This document shows, in pieces, positions 1 to 5,598 of a stretch of 11,939 bases of DNA. The notes under the pieces were generated by a model that was not told the DNA's origin, searched no databases, and saw only the letters and a program-made list of their open reading frames with translations. Location of the stretch: positions 1-11,939 of the forward strand of contig JBDKLD010000048.1 in the NCBI GenBank assembly GCA_039795715.1, in the 5' to 3' direction. The position numbers and the translations under genes are program-made. Position 1 is the stretch's first letter. Each line of letters begins with the position of its first letter. The DNA comes from JAGOSA01 sp039795715 (lineage in GTDB: Bacteria; Patescibacteriota; Minisyncoccia; Phycocordibacterales; UBA9973).

Positions 1-122
1 ATAAGCTTCTCTCTATCCCTATGCATCCACGATGTGAGTCACTCAATGCTGCAGTTTCGGCTTCAGTTGCTCTCTATGCATGGAGTGCCAAACACCAAGG
101 TGCTCTTAGAAAAGGTCGCTAG
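1..122 (+). CDS. SpoU/TrmH-family RNA 2'-O-methyltransferase, C-terminal end (partial)
   Basis: This is the last 39 codons of a plus-strand gene that enters from the left edge, read in the frame starting at base 3 and ending at TAG 120-122. The peptide contains IPM, then ESLNAAVSASVALY and a short basic tail ending in RKGR. The IPM...SLN-A-V-A...LY pattern is the last conserved motif of SpoU (TrmH-type) SAM-dependent methyltransferases; there it forms part of the trefoil-knot SAM site and the dimer interface. These enzymes methylate the 2'-OH of a ribose in tRNA or rRNA. The tail is too short to show which RNA or position is modified, so I give no symbol. The gene converges on ftsX and is followed by a strong terminator at 258-279. 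Family confidence is good; the subfamily is unknown. Confidence 0.8.
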   Translation, partial: KLLSIPMHPRCESLNAAVSASVALYAWSAKHQGALRKGR

Positions 123-124
123 AA

Positions 125-241
125 ATGGCGATGAAATTTACCTACGCCATACTTGCGCAAAAGCATCAAATGATGTATAGTTGTGGAAGTAGTATTCTTT
201 CATATGTGAAGGCGCCGGACGCTGGGTTTAATTTAAGGTAG
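125..241 (+). CDS. Possible 38-aa small ORF after the methyltransferase
   Basis: An ATG two bases after the methyltransferase TAG opens a 38-codon frame ending at TAG 239-241, just before the terminator hairpin. The peptide starts MAMKFTYAILAQ and ends AGFNLR; it has two cysteine-free thirds around one Cys and no motif I recognise. The stop-to-start gap of 2 nt resembles the 1-nt gaps inside the pilin operon here, which would allow coupled translation. Against it: the size is easily reached by chance, there is no Shine-Dalgarno beyond a weak purine stretch (GAAAAGG), and the 3' part overlaps a strand that can pair with the terminator. The region could equally be plain 3' UTR. Bases 123-257 show nothing else, such as a tRNA. 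Confidence 0.25.
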   Translation: MAMKFTYAILAQKHQMMYSCGSSILSYVKAPDAGFNLR

Positions 242-276
242 ATTTTGATTTATTCACAAAGCGCTCCGGCGCTTTT
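208..276 (+). other. Long-range inverted repeat overlapping the terminator
   Basis: GCGCCGGA at 212-219 is the exact reverse complement of TCCGGCGC at 265-272. With flanking A-U and G-U pairs the helix could reach 208-219 with 265-276, enclosing a 45-nt loop. This helix uses the 3' arm of the terminator (269-275) and is therefore mutually exclusive with it. In an attenuator this would be an antiterminator, but the only gene downstream is ftsX on the opposite strand. A role in 3'-end structure, or coincidence, is more likely. Confidence 0.4.
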
Positions 277-279
277 TTT
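258..279 (+). terminator. Rho-independent terminator of the methyltransferase transcript
   Basis: AAAGCGC (258-264), loop TCCG (265-268) and GCGCTTT (269-275) form a perfect 7-bp stem with a tetraloop. Its 3' arm runs into an uninterrupted run of seven T at 273-279. This is a classical intrinsic terminator for plus-strand transcription. On the minus strand the same hairpin is followed by GTGAATAAATC, which lacks a U tract, so it should be a poor terminator for ftsX transcripts. Confidence 0.85.
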
Positions 280-303
280 GTTTGCCTATTTACTATGCTT
301 TTG

Positions 304-1227
304 TTATTTCCTCAAATAGCGACTGATCGCAATCCAGCTCGATATTGCACCAATCACAATACCTGAGACAATGACGATTGCGAAAATTTGGAAGAAGTTT
401 GATGTGTAGTAGGTAAAGAGATTCATGCCAAAGAAATCTGCCAGGTGCGTTCCCATCCAATACGTAAATGGCCAGAATATGAGCATGGTAATAAATGAAG
501 CCAAAATACCGTAAATAATACCTTCCATCATAAATGGCCCACGAATATAGCGATTGCCGGCACCGACAAGTCGCATGATACCGATTTCTTCACGAGCAAT
601 GAAAATCGCCAGACGAATAGTGGTAAAGGTAATCATAATAGAAATAACAATCATGACAAATGAAATAATGTAGCCGAGACGCTCTGCGCCACTTGCGAGC
701 ACAGAGAGGCGATCGATAACGGCTTTGTTTTGGTAGTAATTGATTTTATCAATCGAAGCTGAAGCAGTTTTGGCAGCAGCACTATCGCCTTCAAGGAATT
801 TGACCACAGTCTCGTATTGCGACGTTTCTTTGGCTTTGACATTGAGCGAAGCTCCGAGAGGATTGTCGCCGATTTCTTCGAGTGCTTGAAGTGTAATGTA
901 ATCATTTTGATGATTTTCTTTGAAACGTGCGAGGGCGGATTCTTCTGAAACATACTCAACACCCTCAACTTCTGGCAGTTTTTCTATTGAGGCTTTGAGG
1001 TCGAGAATGGTGGTTTCGGTCGCAGTTGAAGTGAAGTAAATAGTGATGTCAACTTTGTCACGAATTTCAATAAGTGCAAAGTTTAAAATCGCTTGTAGGA
1101 AAATGAGGCTGGCAATAACAGAAAGTGTAATAGTCGTAATGAGCACTGACGCAATAGACACAACACCATTGCGCTTGAAGCTTATCAGTCCGGACCGCAT
1201 TATTCTTTTGACATCTACCCAAAACAT
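304..1227 (-). CDS. ftsX: Cell division ABC transporter-like permease FtsX
   Basis: FtsX is the membrane partner of the FtsE ATPase. In studied bacteria FtsEX does not transport a solute; it couples ATP hydrolysis to activation of septal peptidoglycan hydrolases. At 307 aa this is a normal-length copy. The cytoplasmic N-terminus (MFWVDVKRIMRSG) is followed by a membrane segment at about 22-50 and a large extracellular loop at about 55-180 containing NPLGASLNV (122-130). Three more membrane segments lie at about 184-210, 233-256 and 279-302. The conserved EEIGIMRLVGAG (213-224), which contacts FtsE, lies after TM2. There is no cysteine. It starts 24 nt after the ftsE stop with no Shine-Dalgarno, but a consensus extended -10 sits in the gap, so it may have its own transcript as well as read-through from ftsE. 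The hydrolase it controls is not in view. Confidence 0.93.
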   Translation of the reverse strand: MFWVDVKRIMRSGLISFKRNGVVSIASVLITTITLSVIASLIFLQAILNFALIEIRDKVDITIYFTSTATETTILDLKASIEKLPEVEGVEYVSEESALARFKENHQNDYITLQALEEIGDNPLGASLNVKAKETSQYETVVKFLEGDSAAAKTASASIDKINYYQNKAVIDRLSVLASGAERLGYIISFVMIVISIMITFTTIRLAIFIAREEIGIMRLVGAGNRYIRGPFMMEGIIYGILASFITMLIFWPFTYWMGTHLADFFGMNLFTYYTSNFFQIFAIVIVSGIVIGAISSWIAISRYLRK

Positions 1228-1237
1228 ATAGATTTTT

Positions 1238-1246
1238 ATTATACCA
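1238..1246 (-). promoter_or_regulatory. Extended -10 element before ftsX
   Basis: On the minus strand this reads TGGTATAAT, a perfect extended -10 hexamer, ending 10 nt before the ftsX ATG. Transcription would normally begin about 7 nt after the element, leaving a leader of only about 4 nt. No TTGACA-like -35 is seen; extended -10 promoters can work without one. It lies in the 24-nt ftsE-ftsX gap, which is A+T-rich, so chance occurrence is more plausible here than at other sites. Confidence 0.5.
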
Positions 1247-1251
1247 ATTAA

Positions 1252-1932
1252 TTAAATAACGTACTTGCCATCTTTGTCATCGCGCACTACCCTGCCTTTG
1301 TCGAGGGAAACGACGCGTCGACCGACAGATTCGATGACGCCGCGATTGTGCGTAGTGAGGATGATGGTGGTACCGAGGTCGTTGATCTTCTTGAGAATTT
1401 GCACAACCTCGTAAGTGTTGATTGGATCAAGGTTGCCTGTCGGCTCGTCGGCGATAATTAGCTCAGGCTGGTTGATGATCGCACGCGCAATAGCGAGACG
1501 CTGGCGTTCGCCACCTGAAAGCTGGTGTGGGAAGTTAAAAATCTTGTCGCCAAGGTCGACGAGGTCGAGCACGTGTGGCACGTCGCTCTTTATTTCCTCA
1601 TCAGTCTTGCCAGAAGCTTCCATGGCAAAAGCGATATTTTCATAAGCAGTTTTATTTGGTAGAAGTTTAAAATCTTGAAAAACGACACCAATACGACGAC
1701 GGAGTTTGGTGAGTTCTTTGGCAGAAAGTTTGTGGATGTCAGTTGATTCGAAAAAGACATTGCCCTTGGTTGGGTGTTCTTCAGCAAGGATGAGCTTGAT
1801 GAGCGTGGTTTTCCCGGCACCAGAATGACCAACCAGAGAAACGAATTCGCCGGCCGAGATAGTCAGATTGATATCTTCGAGCGCAGGCGATTCTTTTGGA
1901 TATATTTTTGAAACGTTATTGAAGTAAATCAT
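1252..1932 (-). CDS. ftsE: Cell division ATP-binding protein FtsE
   Basis: This is the ABC ATPase of the FtsEX complex, a cytoplasmic subunit bound to FtsX; ATP-driven changes are passed across the membrane to wall hydrolases. All nucleotide-binding elements are intact in 226 aa: Walker A GHSGAGKTT (35-43), Q-loop Q86 in FQDFKLLP, signature LSGGE (138-142), Walker B ending LIIADE with catalytic E163, D-loop NLD (167-169) and switch His195 in TTH. The FQDFKLL segment and overall length fit FtsE better than LolD or MacB. It has no cysteine. It lies 23 nt after prfB and 24 nt before ftsX, an order (prfB-ftsE-ftsX) common in bacteria. The 23-nt spacer is almost pure A/T with no Shine-Dalgarno and no clear -10, so expression from the upstream prfB transcript is likely. 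Confidence 0.95.
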   Translation of the reverse strand: MIYFNNVSKIYPKESPALEDINLTISAGEFVSLVGHSGAGKTTLIKLILAEEHPTKGNVFFESTDIHKLSAKELTKLRRRIGVVFQDFKLLPNKTAYENIAFAMEASGKTDEEIKSDVPHVLDLVDLGDKIFNFPHQLSGGERQRLAIARAIINQPELIIADEPTGNLDPINTYEVVQILKKINDLGTTIILTTHNRGVIESVGRRVVSLDKGRVVRDDKDGKYVI

Positions 1933-1955
1933 TTTAAAATTTTTTAAGAAATTTT

Positions 1956-2855
1956 TTATAGTTCTTTCTCGGCTTCTATAAACTGATCTATCTCCCCTTC
2001 GAGCACATCATCGACTTGAGATGTCTCGACATCGGTGCGGTGGTCTTTGACCATTTTGTACGGATGGAGGACGTAGCTTCGGATCTGATTGCCCCATTCG
2101 ATATCAGTGGATTTTGAAATATACATTTTCTCTTTCTCTGCCTTTTGTTCTTGCTCACGCAACTTGTAGAGTTTGCCTTTGAGGAGCGACATAGCACGAT
2201 CACGATTGGCTTCTTGTGTCCGTTCGCCGTCGGCATGGACAGCGAGTCCTGTCGGCAAGTGAACGATGCGCACTGCTGTTTCGCGCTTGTTGACGTTCTG
2301 CCCACCTGGGCCGGACGAGCGAGCGAATTCGATAGAGAGCTCGCTTTCTTGTAGCTCTATAGACGAATCTTGCTTCTCAAACTTTGGGATAACTTCCACC
2401 AGAGAGAAAGAAGTATGGCGGAGTTTTTTGGCGTTGAAGGGAGAAATGCGAACCAAGCGATGCACGCCTGATTCGTTTTTAAGTATACCATATGCACCAC
2501 GCCCGTCGCTCTTGCCTTTTATCTCAAATGTCACATTTCGAAAGCCACCGTGGTCGTTCTTGTGCTCGTGTATCAGAAAAAGCTGAAAGTTTTTGCGCTC
2601 GGCAAACTTTCGATACATATGAAAAAGCATGCCTGAAAAATCTTCGGCATCATCACCGCCAGCGCCAGAAAAAATAGTGACGACTGCGTCACCCGCGTCG
2701 TACTTCCCTACTCCAGAAAGTGCTTCTTTGAGACTTTGGTACTCGACGATAGTCGCCTGGGCTTTCTGTTTGTCAGCCCAAAAAGTTGCTGAAGCCATTT
2801 CGGTTTCAATAGCGGAGATTTGCTCTTCGATTTTCTGTTTATTTTCTTGTGACAT
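1956..2855 (-). CDS. prfB: Peptide chain release factor 2 (RF2), N-terminally short, no frameshift
   Basis: RF2 recognises UAA and UGA stop codons in the ribosomal A site and triggers peptide release. The codon-reading tripeptide SPF is at 138-140 within RISPFNAKKLRHTSF, and the catalytic GGQ is at 184-186 in SSGPGGQNVNK. The 113 residues after GGQ match E. coli RF2 exactly in number. The N-terminus is short: 299 aa against about 365. KEAL (43-46) runs almost straight into KYDAGDAVVTI, so much of the helical domain 1 is missing. The usual in-frame UGA and +1 frameshift autoregulation are absent; the gene is one continuous frame from ATG. Upstream in the same frame is the UAG stop of the preceding gene, 18 nt before this ATG. 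There is no Shine-Dalgarno (GTTAGTTTGC before ATG). It is probably cotranscribed with the upstream membrane-protein gene and with ftsE. Confidence 0.93.
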   Translation of the reverse strand: MSQENKQKIEEQISAIETEMASATFWADKQKAQATIVEYQSLKEALSGVGKYDAGDAVVTIFSGAGGDDAEDFSGMLFHMYRKFAERKNFQLFLIHEHKNDHGGFRNVTFEIKGKSDGRGAYGILKNESGVHRLVRISPFNAKKLRHTSFSLVEVIPKFEKQDSSIELQESELSIEFARSSGPGGQNVNKRETAVRIVHLPTGLAVHADGERTQEANRDRAMSLLKGKLYKLREQEQKAEKEKMYISKSTDIEWGNQIRSYVLHPYKMVKDHRTDVETSQVDDVLEGEIDQFIEAEKEL

Positions 2856-2873
2856 GCAAACTAACTGTAATTG

Positions 2874-3425
2874 CTAGATATAATTGAATTCGTTGAAAAC
2901 ATCTTCGTACATGCGGATGACTCTGTTTGCTTCAGCTTGCGTAATTTCGTAGCTTGAACCATCGTGTGCGATACGGTTGCGAACTTTGTGAGCTTCCCAG
3001 GCAGTTTGAACATTGTTGAAATCCGCCGGAACTGCACTTTTTAGTCTATCGCCCAAAGTGTCACCCCGAAGACCGAGCTTTATGGTGAGTTCTTCAAGAA
3101 TAGTATCGGCTTCAATAATTGCTAGGCGCCATTCAGCAGGATTATTGCTGAACATATGCCCTTGGATAAGTTCCCATTTTTCATGTTTTGGCGCGGTGAC
3201 GGGCAATTGCGCCGACAATTTTTCTTCCTTTTTCTTCCTTTCTTCTATATCGATTTCTCGGATGCGAATAGACGAATAGAAAATAATAAAAATAAAAACC
3301 GCAGTGAGAGCACTGGCAAGAAGGATGAAAAAGTGTGGGAGCGATACACCAAACAGGCTACTGCCGAGCCAATTGAAAAAGTCGTAAATTTTGCCGAAGA
3401 AATAGTCGAAGTTGAATGACGCCAC
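2874..3425 (-). CDS. Membrane-anchored hypothetical protein with RNRIAH (HEPN-like) motif
   Basis: I do not recognise a named family. The 183-aa protein starts at GTG (3423-3425), chosen because an extended -10 ends exactly 6 nt upstream and no ATG fits. Residues 1-25 are aromatic-rich and possibly amphipathic. One strong membrane segment covers about 28-51, followed by a charged linker (53-71, EERKKKEEK). The soluble C-terminal part is helical: EWRLAIIEADTILEEL (98-113), GDTLGDRLKS (121-130), WEAHKVRNRIAHDG (143-156) and a final helix to 183. R149-N-x3-H154 fits the R-x4-6-H pattern of HEPN domains, many of which are RNases or nucleotide-binding helical bundles. That similarity is an inference from a short motif. 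The position-specific style of the C-terminal part suggests real conservation rather than a spurious ORF. It has no cysteine. It heads the apparent prfB-ftsE-ftsX operon. Confidence 0.85.
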   Translation of the reverse strand: MASFNFDYFFGKIYDFFNWLGSSLFGVSLPHFFILLASALTAVFIFIIFYSSIRIREIDIEERKKKEEKLSAQLPVTAPKHEKWELIQGHMFSNNPAEWRLAIIEADTILEELTIKLGLRGDTLGDRLKSAVPADFNNVQTAWEAHKVRNRIAHDGSSYEITQAEANRVIRMYEDVFNEFNYI

Positions 3426-3431
3426 GCAAAT

Positions 3432-3440
3432 ATTATAACA
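3432..3440 (-). promoter_or_regulatory. Extended -10 placing +1 at a GTG start
   Basis: Minus-strand TGTTATAAT ends exactly 6 nt (ATTTGC) before the GTG of the RNRIAH membrane protein. With a -10 hexamer at -12 to -7, transcription would begin on the G of GTG, giving a leaderless mRNA. It lies in the 37-nt gap after gatA. No -35 match is seen. It is the likely promoter for the membrane protein-prfB-ftsE(-ftsX) unit. Confidence 0.7.
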
Positions 3441-3462
3441 TGCTGATTTAACGTACTAGCTC

Positions 3463-4911
3463 CTACTTCCCCAATTTCTCATAGGCACTGGCAAAGCGAA
3501 AGAGTGCCTTGTCCCCACCGAAAGGCGCTGTGAAGTGAATATCGAGCGGCATGCCATTTGCATGTTTGCCGTTTGGCAATGAGAGTGCTGGGTTACCAGT
3601 GATATTTGCTGGCACAGTGAAAATGTCTGAGAGATACATCGAGAGCGGATCTTTTGATTTTTCGCCGATGTTAAATGCCGGAGTTGGACTTGTTGGTGTC
3701 GCGATGATATCGACAGTTTTGAACATGCCATCAAACTCTTTTTTTATAGCATTACGAACAAGTAATGCTTTGCGATAGTACGCATCGTAGTAGCCATGGG
3801 AAAGCACATACGCGCCGAGCATGACACGTCGGCGAGTTTCTGGGCCAAAACCGATGGCACGAGTTTTTGCGTAGACATCGTACAAATTTTCTGCGGCTGC
3901 ATTCGGATCAGTGGCAGCCGAATAGCCATAGCGAATGCCGTCGAGACGAGAAAGGTTGGTGGAAACTTCCGCTGGCATGATGATGTAGTAGACAGCAAGA
4001 GAGTATTTCATCGTTGGAAGAGAAATGTCTTTGATCACGTAGCCAGCGGATTTTAATTTCTCAATCGAATTTTTAAAATTCGAAAGTACCTCAGGGTCTA
4101 TTCCCTCTCGTTCGACTTCGCTCCATGGCACACCGATGGTTTTTATTTCCTTCGGACCGGATTCTTCATACTTTTTGCGCAATTCTTCTGGAACAGATGT
4201 CGCATCATTTGGATCGTAGGCGGAAATAGCTTCGCAAACTATTCTTGCGTCTTCTGCTGTTTTTGCGAGCGGACCAACTTGGTCGAGTGAATTGCCCATA
4301 GCAATGACGCCGTGGCGAGTTACATAGTCATATGTTGGCTTCATGCCGACAACACCGCAGAAGCCTGCAGGCTGTCGCACCGAGCCTCCAGTATCAGAGC
4401 CAAGTGCAGCCAAACACATTCCGCTTGCCACAGCCACCGCTGAGCCACCCGAAGATCCGCCCGCAACACGGGAAGTATCGTAGGGATTTTTGGTCACGCC
4501 AAAAGCAGAATTTTCAGTCGAAGAACCCATGGCAAATTCGTCCATATTCGCCCGCCCCAAAATCACTGCGCCCTGTTCGCGGAGATTTTTAACAGCCAAA
4601 CACGAATACGTAGCGACATACGGCTCGAGGATTTTCGAGGCAGCAGAAACATGGTGACCTTCGAAGAGAATATTGTCTTTGAGAATAATCGGAATACCAG
4701 TGAGTAATGTTCCCTTTCCGGCTTTCAACATTGCATCTGCCTCCGCAGCCTGCTCTTTCCAGTCGACGAAAACTTCAAGAACGGCATTGAGTTCTGGATT
4801 TTTCTCGTCAACAACAGCGACACATGCCGCGCACAAATCAGTCGCAGTGAAATCGCCTTTAACCAAAGATTCATGAGTTTGTGTAATTGTGAGAACTTTC
4901 GTATCGATCAT
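3463..4911 (-). CDS. gatA: Asp-tRNA(Asn)/Glu-tRNA(Gln) amidotransferase subunit A
   Basis: GatA is the glutaminase subunit of GatCAB. It releases ammonia from glutamine, which GatB uses to convert Glu-tRNA(Gln) or Asp-tRNA(Asn) to the amidated form. At 482 aa it is full length. The amidase-signature triad is intact: Lys78 (PIILKDNI), cis-Ser153 (VAGGSSGGSA) and nucleophile Ser177 (GSDTGGSVRQPAG). The Arg-rich GPETRRRVMLG segment near residue 357 matches the glutamine-binding region of characterised GatA. It begins 6 nt after the gatC stop; AAAAGG sits only 2 nt before the ATG, too close for a good Shine-Dalgarno, so coupled translation from gatC is likely. gatB is not in the window and must lie elsewhere. 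Which tRNA is amidated cannot be told from GatA alone. Confidence 0.96.
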   Translation of the reverse strand: MIDTKVLTITQTHESLVKGDFTATDLCAACVAVVDEKNPELNAVLEVFVDWKEQAAEADAMLKAGKGTLLTGIPIILKDNILFEGHHVSAASKILEPYVATYSCLAVKNLREQGAVILGRANMDEFAMGSSTENSAFGVTKNPYDTSRVAGGSSGGSAVAVASGMCLAALGSDTGGSVRQPAGFCGVVGMKPTYDYVTRHGVIAMGNSLDQVGPLAKTAEDARIVCEAISAYDPNDATSVPEELRKKYEESGPKEIKTIGVPWSEVEREGIDPEVLSNFKNSIEKLKSAGYVIKDISLPTMKYSLAVYYIIMPAEVSTNLSRLDGIRYGYSAATDPNAAAENLYDVYAKTRAIGFGPETRRRVMLGAYVLSHGYYDAYYRKALLVRNAIKKEFDGMFKTVDIIATPTSPTPAFNIGEKSKDPLSMYLSDIFTVPANITGNPALSLPNGKHANGMPLDIHFTAPFGGDKALFRFASAYEKLGK

Positions 4912-4917
4912 GGCCTT

Positions 4918-5208
4918 TTATAAAATCTGCTTTACTTTTACAAATCCGTCTTGCGTATCTGGAACTTCTTTCATAATTTTTTCTGAAAACTGTCCGCTTT
5001 CATGGGCATTGCCATCTTCGCGCAAGACATTGTAAATATCGCCGACAGTTGAGCCGGCCTGTGAGGCAGTGTCGTCTATGACAACTTCCCTTATTTGGTC
5101 GACATAGTGGAGGATACTTTCGAGATCTTTAGCAAAATTCACCTTCTCCTCTTCCGTCAGCTCGAGGCGAGAAAGCTTTGCCAATTTCTCTATGTCTTTG
5201 ATTTCCAT
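4918..5208 (-). CDS. gatC: Asp-tRNA(Asn)/Glu-tRNA(Gln) amidotransferase subunit C
   Basis: GatC is the small, belt-like subunit that wraps around GatA and joins it to GatB in the cytoplasmic GatCAB complex. The 96-aa length is usual. The N-terminal helix IEKLAKLSRLELTEEE (6-21) is the family hallmark. A second helix (about 22-45) is followed by the extended NVLREDGN (60-67) and a C-terminal GFVKVKQIL, which corresponds to the usual GxFxVPxIL end. It has no cysteine. It is transcribed first, 6 nt ahead of gatA. A weaker extended -10 (TGCTATTCT) lies exactly 6 nt before its ATG, and no Shine-Dalgarno is present, so the gatCA message is predicted to be leaderless. Confidence 0.93.
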   Translation of the reverse strand: MEIKDIEKLAKLSRLELTEEEKVNFAKDLESILHYVDQIREVVIDDTASQAGSTVGDIYNVLREDGNAHESGQFSEKIMKEVPDTQDGFVKVKQIL

Positions 5209-5214
5209 AGGCAG

Positions 5215-5223
5215 AGAATAGCA
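5215..5223 (-). promoter_or_regulatory. Extended -10 before gatC
   Basis: Minus-strand TGCTATTCT keeps TG and the TA...T positions of the extended -10 but matches TATAAT at only four of six bases. It ends exactly 6 nt (CTGCCT) before the gatC ATG, the same geometry as three other starts here. Alone it would be weak; the shared spacing is what supports it. Confidence 0.45.
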
Positions 5224-5261
5224 TACAAGACAACACTTTGGAAAGAAAAAATATCTTTGAA

Positions 5262-5513
5262 TTAGTACTCAAGCTTTATACCAATTTTGTCTGCGGTCTC
5301 GTGATGCCAGCGTTCGTGACGTCCCAACTGCACATTCTGCATTCTCATTTCTTGCATATATTCATCAGCTTTTTTTGAGTAACCATCAACAGTCGCGATG
5401 AGGGCCGCGTATCTACCTATCATGTCATCTTTAAATTCTTGCATCTCAATTCTTGTGGCGAATTCTGCCCTGCAAGCAGTAACTATTCGGTTGATATCTT
5501 TGTCCGTGAGCAT
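5262..5513 (-). CDS. 83-aa helical/coiled-coil hypothetical protein
   Basis: No named family is recognised. The 83-aa protein has no signal peptide or membrane segment. It looks almost wholly helical: MLTDKDINRIV at the start, a charged middle (EFATRIEMQEFKDDM) and heptad-like residues through about 22-62. The C-terminus is LGRHERWHHETADKIGIKLEY, with a His/Trp-rich RHERWHH (65-71). I have the impression that short proteins of this shape recur in Patescibacteria, but cannot verify it here. The gene stands alone between ligA and gatC, with a near-consensus extended -10 placed to give a leaderless mRNA, which argues that it is genuinely expressed. It could be an adaptor or a small nucleic-acid-associated protein; the sequence does not decide. 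Confidence 0.75.
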   Translation of the reverse strand: MLTDKDINRIVTACRAEFATRIEMQEFKDDMIGRYAALIATVDGYSKKADEYMQEMRMQNVQLGRHERWHHETADKIGIKLEY

Positions 5514-5519
5514 GCTCGG

Positions 5520-5528
5520 ATTGTAGCA
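5520..5528 (-). promoter_or_regulatory. Extended -10 placing +1 at the ATG of the 83-aa gene
   Basis: Minus-strand TGCTACAAT (TACAAT matches TATAAT at five of six bases, with the extended TGn) ends exactly 6 nt (CCGAGC) before the ATG, predicting a leaderless transcript. The gap to ligA (5514-5598) holds this element and a T-rich stretch on the minus strand but no convincing hairpin terminator for ligA. Confidence 0.6.
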
Positions 5529-5598
5529 TAGTCAAGATGAAGGAAAGCTCAAGAAAAAATAAAAAGTGGAAAGATCGGTGGAAAACAATGGTGTTTGC

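Noticed and set aside
258..275. The 258-275 hairpin as a bidirectional terminator also serving ftsX
   Set aside because: On the minus strand the stem is followed by GTGAATAAATC without a U tract, so it lacks the feature needed for intrinsic termination.
1933..1955. Promoter for ftsE in the A/T-only spacer after prfB
   Set aside because: TATAAA occurs, but in a nearly pure A/T stretch with no TGn extension and wrong spacing; it cannot be told from background.
2853..2880. Possible RF2 programmed frameshift or read-through fusion with the preceding gene, which is in the same frame
   Set aside because: The separating stop is UAG, which RF2 does not read, there is no CUUUGA slip site, and the N-terminal domain missing from RF2 is not encoded upstream; the upstream protein is an unrelated membrane protein.
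5514..5598. Intrinsic terminator for ligA in the T-rich minus-strand stretch
   Set aside because: T-rich tracts are present but I find no stem of useful length before them; only the promoter element of the 83-aa gene is supported.
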